Shown in pieces: positions 8,634 through 17,690 of a stretch of DNA of 64,000 nt; within the stretch, counting starts at the first letter, position 1, and each line of letters begins with the position of its first letter. The stretch is from contig NZ_CP149787.1 in NCBI RefSeq assembly GCF_037914945.1, positions 1,426,001 to 1,490,000 of the forward strand, in the 5' to 3' direction. The notes under the pieces were generated by a model, which saw nothing but the letters and a program-made list of their open reading frames with translations, had not been told where the DNA came from and made no database searches. The DNA is from Haloterrigena sp. KLK7 (lineage in GTDB: Archaea > Halobacteriota > Halobacteria > Halobacteriales > Natrialbaceae). The translations under genes and the position numbers were made by a program.

Positions 8634-10508
8634 TCATCCGAGGAACGGACTCGAGAGCACGAGCAGGATCGCCCCCGCCACGACGGCGCTGGCGCCGACC
8701 ATCGCCGCGGTCGCCGCCCGATCGGAGCGCTCGAGTCCCGCCCTCGAGGCAATGGCCTCGACGGTCGTTCGGAGGAGTTTGCCGCCGTCGAGCGGGTAGC
8801 AGGGAATGCAGTTGAAGACGCCCACCAGCAGGCTGAGCCACCACGTCCAGAACAGGGCGTTCGCCGCGAGGAAGACGCCGCCGCCGAGGATCGAGAGCGG
8901 CCCCGTCACGGCGTAGAAGTCCGCGACCGGGCCGACGAACCCGCCGAAGTTCGCCGTCGAGAGGCCGTCGATCAGCCCGGCGAAGGGGAGGGCGAACGCC
9001 GCGAACCCGCGCGCTACGGGCGACGACCCGAGCCCGTCCGCGACCGGCTGCCCGCGGAGGACGCCGAGGTGCTGGGCGCTCGGATACGGATCGACGCCGA
9101 GGTCGGTCACCGTCGTCCCGCTCGTTCCCGGCACCAGGGAGATCCCGAGGACCGCCTCACCGTTTCGGTCGCCCAGCCCCACCTCGTACTCGCGGCGTTC
9201 GCCGTCGACGTACGCCTCGAGCGAGACGGTCTCACCGGGGGCGGCGTCCGCGAGCGTCTCGCGGAGATCGTCGCCGTCGACGATCCGCTCGCCGTCGAGG
9301 CGCGTGACGACCAGCGACCGCGGATCGCCGTCCGGGTCGGGGACGCCGGCCGCCGCGAGCGGGCCGTCGTCGTCGATCCCTGCGACGGCCGCACCGGCGA
9401 CGACCGTCGTCGAGCCGTCGTCGGTCTCGAGGGTCGCGACCGTGTGATTCTCGAGGGCCGCTCGGAACTCGCGTTCGGTGGCGACCGGGCTGTCGTTGAC
9501 CGTCGTGATCGTCTCGCCCGGCTCGAGCGCGGTCGCGTTTCCATTCCCGCCGTCGGTGCCGTCGTTTCCGTCGTCGCCGCCGTCGGCCCCGCTGTCGCTC
9601 CGCTCGCCGCCACCGGAGCTCGCCGCAGTCCCCTCGAGCGTGCCGGTAACGACGACCGATCGCTCGAGAGTCACCGTCTCGGTGCCGTCACGCCCGTCCC
9701 TGACGGAGAGGGCGACGCGCTCGTCGGTCGCGTCGAGGGCCGCGCGCAGGTCGTCGGCGTCGTCGATCGCCTCGCCGTCGACGGCGGTGACGACGTCGCC
9801 GCGCTCGAGTCCGGCCCCGTCGGCCGGCGTCCCGGCGTAGACGCCGCCGACGGCGACGCCCGGAACGGCGGCGATCGAGGTGGAGACGAGCAGGAACAGG
9901 GCGAGGAACGCGACCAGCGCCACCGCGAGGTTGTTCGTGATCCCCGCGGCGTAGATCCGGTTGCGGCCGGTCGGCGAGGCGTCGGCCTCGTCGGTCTCGT
10001 CGATACCGACGAACGCGCCGAAGGGGACGAGGGCGAGGAAGATCAGACCGGCCGACTCGACGGCGACGCCCTCGACGCGAGCGAGCAGCCCGTGGCTGAA
10101 CTCGTGGACGACGACGGCGACGGCGAGGCCGACGAGGATCGCCGGCGTCGCCGCCAGCGGCAGGAAGTCGTTGACGCCCGGAATCGCCAGCGCGTTTCGC
10201 GGCTGGTTCACCTGACTGGCGCCCCCCTGCGTCAGCGCCGCGTAGGCGGCGAACAGGACGACGGCGGTCATCGCGACGAGCGACAGCAGCGCGACGACGG
10301 TGCCGACGTCGGTCCACCGCCGCCAGAAGCGACGGTAGCGCGGGCGGGCCAGTCGGTCGAGCGCGCCGAGCCCGTTCTCCGTCTCGCAGGTGACGACCGG
10401 TCCCCAGACGCTGATCCACGGCGGGAGGAGCCCGCGGGCCTCGAGGGCCATCGCGACGACGGTGGCACTCGCGGCGGCGATCCCGATCAGAAGCAGTGTC
10501 GTCAGCAT
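8634..10508 (-). CDS. M50 family site-2-protease-like membrane metalloprotease with PDZ domains
   Basis: An intramembrane zinc protease of 624 residues when started at the ATG 10506-10508. Membrane segments flank the catalytic motif HEFSH at residues 135-139. The second active-site element of the family, PLDGG, lies at 572-576 within NCIPCYPLDGGK, providing the third zinc ligand Asp 574. Between them is a large extracytoplasmic insert (about 205-480) with at least two PDZ-like modules (GVYAGTPADGAGLERGDVV is the clearest) separated by a Gly/Asp/Asn-rich linker. The family cleaves membrane-bound substrates, for example transcription regulators; the substrate here is unknown. It probably lies downstream of the HPP gene on the same strand, 149 bases apart, so cotranscription is uncertain. 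Confidence 0.9.
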   Translation of the reverse strand: MLTTLLLIGIAAASATVVAMALEARGLLPPWISVWGPVVTCETENGLGALDRLARPRYRRFWRRWTDVGTVVALLSLVAMTAVVLFAAYAALTQGGASQVNQPRNALAIPGVNDFLPLAATPAILVGLAVAVVVHEFSHGLLARVEGVAVESAGLIFLALVPFGAFVGIDETDEADASPTGRNRIYAAGITNNLAVALVAFLALFLLVSTSIAAVPGVAVGGVYAGTPADGAGLERGDVVTAVDGEAIDDADDLRAALDATDERVALSVRDGRDGTETVTLERSVVVTGTLEGTAASSGGGERSDSGADGGDDGNDGTDGGNGNATALEPGETITTVNDSPVATEREFRAALENHTVATLETDDGSTTVVAGAAVAGIDDDGPLAAAGVPDPDGDPRSLVVTRLDGERIVDGDDLRETLADAAPGETVSLEAYVDGERREYEVGLGDRNGEAVLGISLVPGTSGTTVTDLGVDPYPSAQHLGVLRGQPVADGLGSSPVARGFAAFALPFAGLIDGLSTANFGGFVGPVADFYAVTGPLSILGGGVFLAANALFWTWWLSLLVGVFNCIPCYPLDGGKLLRTTVEAIASRAGLERSDRAATAAMVGASAVVAGAILLVLSSPFLG

Positions 10509-10657
10509 GGCCGCCGACGGACGCTTGCGGGCGTTAAGCCGGTCGCTCGCGGTTCGATTCGCTCGGTCCGCTCGTTCCCACCGGTTCGCGGCATCGTATT
10601 CGATATCGTGATAGTCCCGATACCGTATCAATATCGCGGTCGCGCGGTCGTCGCGGT

Positions 10658-11167
10658 CTACGACCGGAGCCGGTTCCCGTACCGCGCGCCGACCCGTGCG
10701 GTCGCGAGCAGGAGTTCGTGAGCGGCGACGAGCACCACGACGGTGGCGACGATGAGGACGCCCTCGAACGGCCTCGAGAGCAGGCCGAGCGAGACGATCA
10801 GCGTCGTCGCACAGGCCGGCGGGTGGCGAGTATCGGTCCAGAGCATGCCGCCCGCGGTCAGCGTCGTCGCGATGACGCCGCTCGCACCGAGGCGAAGCGC
10901 CTCGAGCGAACCGGGATCGGCCGTGGCCGTGATCGAAATCGTGACGCCGAGCAAGTGGTAGGCGAGCAGGCCGGCGGCGACGCCGATCGCGTGGCCCCCG
11001 ATCACGCGTCGCGGGGAGGTCGCCTCGCTGTCCTGGAACAACGCGAGCACGAACGCCGAGGGGCCAAGACTCGGGAAGAGCATCGGGAGGCCGGAGAGCC
11101 ACGCCATCGCGGCCGTCGTCGAGATGAGAAGTCCGGTGTGGATCGTCGTCCCCGTCCGATCGTCCAT
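10658..11167 (-). CDS. HPP family integral membrane protein
   Basis: A 169-residue protein with four to five membrane segments and the family signature HPPACATT near residue 118, which names the HPP family. Other conserved turns are FPSLGPSAFVL near residue 32 and the segment around GGHAIG near residue 58. Related proteins have been linked to nitrite transport in chloroplasts and cyanobacteria, but haloarchaeal members have no proven substrate. The start is ATG at 11165-11167. The next gene on the same strand upstream is a universal stress protein 154 bases away; the gap between them contains only a small AT-rich patch. Confidence 0.85.
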   Translation of the reverse strand: MDDRTGTTIHTGLLISTTAAMAWLSGLPMLFPSLGPSAFVLALFQDSEATSPRRVIGGHAIGVAAGLLAYHLLGVTISITATADPGSLEALRLGASGVIATTLTAGGMLWTDTRHPPACATTLIVSLGLLSRPFEGVLIVATVVVLVAAHELLLATARVGARYGNRLRS

Positions 11168-11321
11168 AGCGATCCCTTACGTCTTCGATCGAAAAACACC
11201 CGCGATTCGATAGATCACCGGTTCTCGAGTCGGCCGGCGATCGTCGTCGGACGTTCGTCCGGTTTTCGGACGGTGACCGTGCAGACGACAGATCGACGGC
11301 CGGACCGTCGAATCCGGCATT

Positions 11322-11747
11322 TCAGCGGCTACGAGAGGGAACGATCGTAACCGGCACCGACGCCTGCCGCGTGACCGCTTCGGCGACGCTGCCCAGCAGC
11401 ATCCGCGAGACGCCCGACCGGCCCTCGCTTCCCATCACGATCCCGTCGACGTCGTTGTCGCGGACGTACTCGAGGATCGCGTCCGCCGACGTGCCCTCGA
11501 CGACGGCCGTATCGACGCGGCGGTCGTGCTCGGCGGCGATGTCGCGCACGTCGGCGAGGAACTCGGGTTCGTCCGCGTCGGCCCCGCCGCTGTCGGTCAC
11601 CGGCGGCCGACCGCCGTACCCCGCCTCGAGTTCGTCGACGACGTGAATCACCGTCACCTCGTCGTTCGGGAACACCGCCAGCGCGTGCTCGAGGGCCGCG
11701 CGGGCCGTCTCGGAGTCGTCCATCGGAACGAGCAGGTGTCTGGTCAT
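11322..11747 (-). CDS. Universal stress protein (UspA family)
   Basis: A 141-residue single-domain UspA protein beginning MTRHLLVPMDDSETARAAL, with the family ATP-binding loop near the C-terminus: GSEGRSGVSRMLLGSVAEAV followed by VPVTIVP. The glycine-rich segment G-x2-G-x9-G(S) is intact, so nucleotide binding is likely. The start ATG 11745-11747 was chosen because the UspA fold begins immediately there; the open frame further upstream encodes only Arg-rich sequence unlike a real protein. Proteins of this family are cytoplasmic and often accompany transport or stress genes; here it is next to the HPP membrane protein. Expression signals are not obvious. Confidence 0.92.
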   Translation of the reverse strand: MTRHLLVPMDDSETARAALEHALAVFPNDEVTVIHVVDELEAGYGGRPPVTDSGGADADEPEFLADVRDIAAEHDRRVDTAVVEGTSADAILEYVRDNDVDGIVMGSEGRSGVSRMLLGSVAEAVTRQASVPVTIVPSRSR

Positions 11748-11956
11748 ACCGGTGGTACGACGGCCGGCGCCTTCAGTCGTCGCCTCGAGGCCACCGTCCC
11801 GACGGTCGGTCCGAGTCGCGGGTGCTCGAAGACGCGCGGAGCGAGTTCGCGATCGCGAGGGCGTCCGAGCGCCCGCGGAGCGAACGGCGTTCGAACGCCA
11901 CGGAGCGGGCAGCGTCCGCGTGCACACTTTTCCGGCGCTGTATCGACAGCGATGGC

Positions 11957-13021
11957 ATGAGCGCGGACGAGTCCGGTATCGACGAGGAGGAACGGATCGA
12001 CGAGGCGGTGAGCCGGAGCGATCTCGTTCACGAGCGGCTCCGCGAGTCGCCCGTTAAACGGTGGCTCCTGCTGGACGGGAACCGATACGTCATCACGGGG
12101 CTGTTCTCCGTGGTCGTCTTCACCGCGTGTGCGAGCATCGGCGTCGCCGGGTACGTTCCGGTCACCGATCCCGACACCGCGACGACGCTCGTCGCGGCGG
12201 TCGTCGGCGGGACCCTGCCGTTCATCACCATCGTGCTCGCGATCAACCAGCTGGTCCTCTCGCAGGAACTGGGCTGGCCGGGCGACCTCTCGGATCGGTT
12301 CGAGGAGATGGCGACCTTCCGGCGCGAGATCGAGACCCTGACCGACACGCCGGTCAGTCCGGCGGCGCCGGCCGACTTCCTGCAACTGGTCGTCGACACC
12401 GTCGTCGAACGGACAGAGCGGCTGGAGGCGGTCGCCGAGCGAATGACGGATCCGGACCGCGCCGCCGTCATCGGGGAGTTCATCGAGGCGGTCGAGACCG
12501 AGGGCGAACTCGTCTCGGCGTCGCTCGAGGACTCGGACTTCGGCACCTTCGAGACGCTGTCGGCGGTGCTCGGCCACTTCAACGGGGCGCACCTGTACGC
12601 GGCCCGGCAGATCCGGGCCCACTACGCCGACGCGCTCTCGGAGGCGGACCTCGAGACGCTCGACGACCTCGTCGAGTTGCTCGGCCAGCTGGCGATCGCT
12701 CGCCAGACGTTCAAGACGCTCTATATGCAGTACGAACTCGCGCACCTCTCGAAGGTGCTGCTGGTCGTCGGCTTCCCGACGCTTCTGGGCGGTGGGATCT
12801 TCATGATGACCTACTCGACGATCATCGAAGCGGTCGGATCGACGGGAATCCTCGTGCTCGTCGTCAGCACCGTCGTCACCTTCGTCTTCCTCCCGTTTAC
12901 CGTTCTACTGGTCTACACGTTCCGGATCGCCTCGATCGCGTCGCGAACCGCCGACTTCGGTCCGTTCGTACCCCGCGTTGACTTCGACGAAGCGGCGGAA
13001 CTCGAGGAGAGGCAGGAGTGA
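11957..13021 (+). CDS. Membrane protein with four predicted helices, unknown function
   Basis: A 354-residue protein started at ATG 11957 (MSADESGIDEEER), preceded by an acidic cytoplasmic leader. Two hydrophobic helices lie at about 50-75 (YVITGLFSVVVFTACASIGV) and 85-105. They are followed by a long soluble helical region of about 160 residues (110-265), then two more helices near 268-290 and 298-325. The layout resembles bestrophin-like or similar channel-type proteins with an extended helical bundle, but I see no diagnostic motif and do not assign a family. It is divergent from the universal stress gene across a 209-base gap. The upstream in-frame sequence before 11957 looks non-coding. 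Confidence 0.75.
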   Translation: MSADESGIDEEERIDEAVSRSDLVHERLRESPVKRWLLLDGNRYVITGLFSVVVFTACASIGVAGYVPVTDPDTATTLVAAVVGGTLPFITIVLAINQLVLSQELGWPGDLSDRFEEMATFRREIETLTDTPVSPAAPADFLQLVVDTVVERTERLEAVAERMTDPDRAAVIGEFIEAVETEGELVSASLEDSDFGTFETLSAVLGHFNGAHLYAARQIRAHYADALSEADLETLDDLVELLGQLAIARQTFKTLYMQYELAHLSKVLLVVGFPTLLGGGIFMMTYSTIIEAVGSTGILVLVVSTVVTFVFLPFTVLLVYTFRIASIASRTADFGPFVPRVDFDEAAELEERQE

Positions 13022-13080
13022 CGCGTTCGAACGGTTCCACGCGGCACTCCCTCTCTATCTGTCGAACGTTCGCACAAAAC

Positions 13081-13091
13081 ACATATATTTC
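13081..13091 (+). promoter_or_regulatory. TATA-like promoter element before 13110
   Basis: ACATATATTTC lies 19-29 bases upstream of the ATG at 13110, in a conspicuously AT-rich stretch (13075-13100) within GC-rich surroundings. The spacing predicts a leaderless or nearly leaderless transcript. Confidence 0.6.
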
Positions 13092-13109
13092 TAATAATAC
13101 TCTGTTGCC

Positions 13110-14072
13110 ATGCACCGTCGAGCGCTTATCGCGAGTCTACCTGTCGGAGCGGTACCCCTGTTCAGCGGCTGTGTCGATTGGACGACTGCCTCCCACAGGA
13201 TCTCCCTCGCTCCCGTGGATGCCGCCGAGGTCACGCACACTGCGACGAGAACGGCGGACGATTTATCCCCCTCGCCGCTCGTCGGTGACCTCGTGTCCGC
13301 CCTCCTCGACGAGGAAGCGATCACACTGGAACTCTCCGGTACCCTCGATCTGTTCGAGCACTCGTCGTTTCATCACGGACCCGTCTACTACCGAACCGAA
13401 GAGGGGGCGCCGGTCTATCGGTTCGACCGAGAGACGCTCGACGAAGGGACAGTCACCGGACCGAAATACGAGATCTCCCGAATTCACGCCCTCCCCGACG
13501 ACGTGTCGGCAACTGACGAGGGCGAAGTCCTGCCGTTCACGGACCTTCCCGAGTACGAACGGTGGCGAGTCCACGAAGCGTTCACCTTTTCGGACGGGAG
13601 ATTGATCTTCTTTACGAATCCGGTCGTTATCAGCTATCTCGAGCCCGATTGGGAGGAGAATTCGCGACTCCTCGGCGGCGTCGAGCAACGGTTCCTCGAA
13701 TTCAACGACAGGTACGTAGAATTGAAGGAACGAGAGACGGTTTCGGAACCCGTACAGCGGATTCGAGTATCGGGAGAGCGGTTCGCGGAGGACGAGGACT
13801 CGTTCGCGGAGCGGATTCTCGACGAATACGCCGTCGACGCGACGGCGATGAGCGAAGACGCGCAGCAGTTACTCGACGACGTTCGCGAGAACGGCGGTTC
13901 GCTCACCGCTTCCGACGAGGACAGCGGGTTCGAGGAGCAGCAGGAGATACTGGAAGAGTTCGAATCGAAACGCGACGAAACCGAGACGCCTCCCGGAGAG
14001 AGACCTGGGGCGTATATTCTGTACGAGGACGAATACTATCGTCTCAGTTGGAGTTCTCACGTGGCACCATAG
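13110..14072 (+). CDS. Putative lipoprotein, unknown function
   Basis: A 320-residue protein with a short positively charged leader, a hydrophobic core and a lipobox LFSGC, giving Cys 21 as the likely lipidated residue. The mature protein is soluble, mixed alpha/beta and acidic. It has a glutamate-rich helical segment at about 260-295 (DSGFEEQQEILEEFESKRDE) and an aromatic C-terminus (EDEYYRLSWSSH). I recognise no named family. Codon use is somewhat more AT-rich than in neighbouring housekeeping genes, which could suggest more recent acquisition. It is convergent with the coiled-coil gene at 14135, with about 60 bases between them. Confidence 0.75.
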   Translation: MHRRALIASLPVGAVPLFSGCVDWTTASHRISLAPVDAAEVTHTATRTADDLSPSPLVGDLVSALLDEEAITLELSGTLDLFEHSSFHHGPVYYRTEEGAPVYRFDRETLDEGTVTGPKYEISRIHALPDDVSATDEGEVLPFTDLPEYERWRVHEAFTFSDGRLIFFTNPVVISYLEPDWEENSRLLGGVEQRFLEFNDRYVELKERETVSEPVQRIRVSGERFAEDEDSFAERILDEYAVDATAMSEDAQQLLDDVRENGGSLTASDEDSGFEEQQEILEEFESKRDETETPPGERPGAYILYEDEYYRLSWSSHVAP

Positions 14073-14134
14073 CAGCAGTAGTTACTACCGAACGAAATTC
14101 GAGAACGGACGTCGGTTCCGGGGCATCGATCCGA

Positions 14135-15310
14135 TCAGATCGGGTCCTCGACCTCGAGCGCGTCCTCCAGCCGCTCGCGCTCGCGGCGCAGCGACTCGAG
14201 TTCGTCGGCGACCCGGCCGTCGGCCAGCCGCTCGCGCTCGGCGGCCGAAAGCCGTGCGACCGCCTGCGCCGCGGTCTGGAGTCGATCGTACTCGAAATCG
14301 GGATCGGTCGTCAGTCGGCGGACCGACCGCAGCTTCGCGACGACGTCTTCGCCGGCGACGCGCTCGACGAACGGGCGACACTCGCGGATCCGGTGTCGGA
14401 GCGCGCCCGCCTCGCCCGGCGGCCACGGGATCGTCAGCGGCTCGGCGTCGATCCCGTCGAGGAACGTCTGCTGGGTCGCCACCCGCCGCTTGAGTTCGTC
14501 CGCGCTCTCGACGTAGTGCTCGAGTTTCGACCGCGAGTAGTTCGCGTACTCCAGCAGTTCGGGAATCGTGTACTCGCCGGCCGGATCCTCGCGGACGTAT
14601 CTCGCGAGGTCGTCCGGCGGTCGCTCGTAGTCGACGAAGGGGTACCAGCGGCTCCGCTCGAGCAGTTCGAACACCTCGCGAGCCGACGCCTCGAGGCGGT
14701 ACTCCTCGAACGCCGCCTCGATCGCCTCGTTGTACGTCGCGATCGGCTCGCGGAGCTCCTCGACCGGCGCCTCGAGGTCGGCCTCGCCGAGTTCGACCAG
14801 CCGTTCGCGGTCCGCGATCGCGTCGTCGAGTTCGCGCCGGCGCTTCGCGGCGGCGGTTCGGGCCTCGTCGATCGACTCCCGGGCGTCCTCGCGCTCGTCG
14901 AGCAGTTCGGCGTATCGGGCCGCCGGCTCGAGGGCCTCGTGGGCCCGCTCGAAGTCCGACTCGCTGAGCCGGCGCTTGTCGAGAACGTCGAGGGCCTCCT
15001 CGAACGCCTCGCGGCCCTTCAGATCGTCGGGCAGTCCCGAGACCAGCGAGTCGAACTTCCCCTCGAGTTCGACGTAGGCCTCGAAGTTCTCCCGACCGGT
15101 GCCCGTCGCCCTGTCGACGTAGTCCTCGAGCAACGCCGTCGCGTCCCGGTAGGCCTCGGCGGCCTCGGCGACCGCCTCGCCCCCGTGGTCTTCGATGCGC
15201 CGTTCGGCCTCCTCGAAGCGGTCGCGGGCCGCCTCGAGGGCCTCGAGCGGGGACCGTCCCGCGGACCCGGTTCCGGCGGCGTCGCCGCCGCGGTGGGCGC
15301 GTTCACTCAT
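14135..15310 (-). CDS. Haloarchaeal coiled-coil protein (DUF7118-like)
   Basis: A 391-residue, highly charged, almost entirely helical protein without signal peptide or membrane segments. Long heptad-like stretches occur at about 20-200 and again near the C-terminus (AAERERLADGRVADELESLRRERERLE). The central part (about 205-260) contains a more globular patch, SRWYPFVDYERPPDDLARYV. I associate it with a haloarchaea-only uncharacterised family, from memory. It begins only 6 bases after the hisI stop on the same strand, so the two probably form an operon, although no functional link to histidine synthesis is apparent. Confidence 0.75.
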   Translation of the reverse strand: MSERAHRGGDAAGTGSAGRSPLEALEAARDRFEEAERRIEDHGGEAVAEAAEAYRDATALLEDYVDRATGTGRENFEAYVELEGKFDSLVSGLPDDLKGREAFEEALDVLDKRRLSESDFERAHEALEPAARYAELLDEREDARESIDEARTAAAKRRRELDDAIADRERLVELGEADLEAPVEELREPIATYNEAIEAAFEEYRLEASAREVFELLERSRWYPFVDYERPPDDLARYVREDPAGEYTIPELLEYANYSRSKLEHYVESADELKRRVATQQTFLDGIDAEPLTIPWPPGEAGALRHRIRECRPFVERVAGEDVVAKLRSVRRLTTDPDFEYDRLQTAAQAVARLSAAERERLADGRVADELESLRRERERLEDALEVEDPI

Positions 15311-15316
15311 GGGCGG

Positions 15317-15691
15317 TTACGCGTCGTCGTATACTTCGTCGGGGTCGTAGACCTTCTCGCCGACGTTCTCGCCCTCGATGGTGCGATAGAAACACGAGCG
15401 ATGGCCGGTGTGGCAGGCCCCGCCCTCCTGATCGACCAGGTAGAGCAGCGTGTCGGCGTCGCAGTCGACGCGCACCTCCTCTACCTCCTGGACGTGGCCG
15501 CTCGTCGCGCCCTTCTCCCACAGTTCCTCGCGGCTGCGGGAGTAGTAGTGGGCCCGGCCCGTCTCTCGCGTGCGCTCGAGGGCCTCGGGGGAGACGTAGG
15601 CGAGCATGAGCACCTCGCCGGACTCCGCGTCCTGTGCCACGGCGGGGACGAGTCCGTCCTCGCCGAAGTCGACCGAAACGTCGTCGTCCAT
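15317..15691 (-). CDS. hisI: Phosphoribosyl-AMP cyclohydrolase
   Basis: Opens the purine ring of phosphoribosyl-AMP in the third step of histidine biosynthesis. The 124-residue single-domain protein contains every family block: [31 protein letters not shown], the metal-binding DCDADTLL, and the C-terminal [11 protein letters not shown] with the zinc and Mg ligands. No phosphoribosyl-ATP pyrophosphatase (HisE) domain is fused to it, which is the usual situation in haloarchaea. It starts at ATG 15689-15691 and is followed by the coiled-coil gene after 6 bases. No other his genes are near, so the pathway is dispersed. Confidence 0.97.
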   Translation of the reverse strand: MDDDVSVDFGEDGLVPAVAQDAESGEVLMLAYVSPEALERTRETGRAHYYSRSREELWEKGATSGHVQEVEEVRVDCDADTLLYLVDQEGGACHTGHRSCFYRTIEGENVGEKVYDPDEVYDDA

Positions 15692-15938
15692 GTACGGGCG
15701 GTTGGTTGGAAGGGCGATAGGTCTTTTGCCGCGCCCCCGACCCGGCTCGCTCGAGGGCGTCGGCGGCGCGTTCGCGGACGACGGGCCGCTGTGGACGAGC
15801 GAGCCGAGCCGCGCGCTCGGCGGGATCGACGGACGTCCCAGCTGTCGGTGACATCACACCGGGATACGCCGGAAACGGGTTTCAGGAACGGGGCGGATTC
15901 TTACGCCGCGGGAATCGGACCGAAGCCGGCGCTCGCAG

Positions 15939-17084
15939 TCACTGGGTTCCGCGAACGCGCACCGTCTGCTGGTCCGAATCGTCGGCCGTCTCGACCCGGA
16001 CGGGGAACTGCTGGTCGGACGCGACCGGGGGCGTCTGGTAGCCCATCGTGAGCGTCGTCTGAGCGCCGGCCTCGAGCGACACCGACCGCGACTCGACGGG
16101 CGTCGGATCGCGACCGACGATGAGGTCAACGGACCCGGTTCCGGCGGCGCCGCCGGTGTTCTCGACCCGCACGGTGCCCTCGAGAGAGTCGCCCGCGTCG
16201 ACCGGGGAGTTGGTGCCGACGATCGAGACCTCGAGCGACGGCTCGGCGCCGGCGTCGCTCTCGCCGTCACCGCCGTCGCTATCGGTGTTGTTGCTCTCGT
16301 TGTCGCTGTTGCCGCTCTCGCCGTCGTCGCTCTCGTTATCGGTGTCGCCGCTACCGTCGTCGCCGCCATCGTCGTCGCTACCTCCGTCGCTGCCATCGCC
16401 GCCGGCCTCGGACTCGAGTTCGCTGAGGCAGTCCTCGGCGTGCGGGTTCGGCGTCGTCGGCGAACCCACGGCGTAATCCGTCTGCTCAGTCGTCAGCGAC
16501 GTGATCACGGTACCGACGCTGCCGTAGTCGGAAACCGTGACGACGATCTCGTCGCTTCCCTCGGAGACGCCCGCTTGGGCGCCGACCTCGAACACGACCG
16601 TGCCCGAGAAGGGCGCGGCGACGTCGTCGCCGAAGACGACGCCGTCCTCGACGATCGTATTGCCGTAGAGGCCGTCGTCGTCATAGAAGCCCGTACTCGC
16701 GAAGGCGACGTCACCGTCAGCGAACGAACCGGACACCGTCGCCCGCGTGCAGGACTCGAACGAGGTCGTTCGTTCCGACGGGACGGATTCGTCCTCGTTT
16801 TCGCCGTCCGTTTCGTTGGTGTCGTTGCCCTCGTCCGCGTCCGAGCCGTCGGAATCGTTGGACTCCGAGTCAGTCGCAGACTCGTTGTCGCTGTCGTTCC
16901 GATTCCCGTCGGCGCCGGGGTCGCTCGAGTGACTCGCATCCGCAGAGTCGTTCGCGTCGAGACTCGCGTCGCCGGCGTCGTCGCTATCGGCCCCGTCGTT
17001 CCCGTCATCGGTTCCGTTACCGGTGAGACAACCCGCTACGCCGACAGAGACACTCGTCGCCGCGATGAATTTCCGACGATTCAT
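15939..17084 (-). CDS. Lipoprotein with acidic repeats and C-terminal CARDB-like domain
   Basis: A 381-residue exported protein when started at ATG 17082-17084 (MNRRKFIAAT). It has a Tat-like RRKF leader and lipobox VAGC. Residues 25-100 are a long Asp/Ser/Asn/Gly linker typical of haloarchaeal surface proteins. A central domain (about 110-220) carries two cysteines, at FESCTRAT and HAEDCLSE. After a second acidic linker comes a CARDB-like beta-sandwich (about 285-380) with the hallmark VRVENTGGAAGTGSVDLIVG. It is probably anchored outside the cell membrane; its ligand is unknown. The in-frame ATG at 17111 is less likely because it would precede the Tat motif with extra residues. Confidence 0.82.
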   Translation of the reverse strand: MNRRKFIAATSVSVGVAGCLTGNGTDDGNDGADSDDAGDASLDANDSADASHSSDPGADGNRNDSDNESATDSESNDSDGSDADEGNDTNETDGENEDESVPSERTTSFESCTRATVSGSFADGDVAFASTGFYDDDGLYGNTIVEDGVVFGDDVAAPFSGTVVFEVGAQAGVSEGSDEIVVTVSDYGSVGTVITSLTTEQTDYAVGSPTTPNPHAEDCLSELESEAGGDGSDGGSDDDGGDDGSGDTDNESDDGESGNSDNESNNTDSDGGDGESDAGAEPSLEVSIVGTNSPVDAGDSLEGTVRVENTGGAAGTGSVDLIVGRDPTPVESRSVSLEAGAQTTLTMGYQTPPVASDQQFPVRVETADDSDQQTVRVRGTQ

Positions 17085-17441
17085 ATCGAGAAGCGCAATA
17101 TCCCGGCTCATAAAAATGTATGCTACCCGTCATATCCGATTACAGTCGCTGTTCAGTGAGAGTCTCGAGACAGTGATTCGGGATCGGCCACCGGGGAAAG
17201 GGTCGTGATATCGTGTGTCACGAATGTCATGATCGTTCGCCGACCGCGTCCGAAAGAAAGACAGTCGAATACGCCGAGCGGCCGGCCGACCTCTCAGCCG
17301 ATGTGAGTCGGTCGACGGGCCGGGTCCGAATCGACCGCGGCGTAGCGAGGATCGGTACTGGGTGGCGGCTGATCGGTGCCGCGGACGGTGCTTGCAAACG
17401 TCAGCGCGTCGGATATCCCCCTCGAGGCCCGACTATCGACG
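17085..17441. other. Spacer between divergent genes; promoter on the lipoprotein side
   Basis: These 357 bases hold no convincing gene. On the minus strand, an AT-rich block at about 17100-17118 (CATTTTTATG when read on that strand) lies 16-34 bases before the lipoprotein start and is a likely TATA element. The remainder is ordinary GC-rich intergenic DNA. A short in-frame open region before 17442 lacks protein-like composition. Confidence 0.45.
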
Positions 17442-17570
17442 ATGAGTTCACAGAGACATCTCGAGACGCCAGTCACCTGCCGCGTCTGCGGAACGGAAAA
17501 CGACCACCACTACACGTACTGCCGAAACTGTCTCCAGACGCTTCCCGCGAGACCGGACGCGAACCGCTGA
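17442..17570 (+). CDS. Small double-CxxC zinc-ribbon protein
   Basis: A 42-residue protein starting at ATG 17442 (MSSQRHLETPVTCRVCGTEN). Two CxxC knuckles, CRVC and CRNC, are separated by 12 residues that include HHYTY, the arrangement of a minimal zinc ribbon. Short proteins with this pattern are common in haloarchaea and are often overlooked; some affect gene regulation or adaptation, but no role can be deduced here. It is convergent with serA. The longer frame beginning at 17376 also reads through, but the domain starts at the internal ATG. Confidence 0.65.
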   Translation: MSSQRHLETPVTCRVCGTENDHHYTYCRNCLQTLPARPDANR

Positions 17571-17690
17571 GCGACGACGGCGGCCGTCGGATAGCGCAGT
17601 CCCGGGACTCTCCTGCGATTCGGTGTTCCGTCCGCGCTCGCAGCCGCTGCGGTCGCGCCGAACCGCGAGCGAACGGCAGGTCGAACCCGC

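Noticed and set aside
13562-16051. A plus-strand open frame of 829 codons
   Set aside because: It is antisense to the coiled-coil, hisI and lipoprotein genes, and its composition is Arg/Val-rich shadow sequence as expected in GC-rich DNA. No domain is recognisable.
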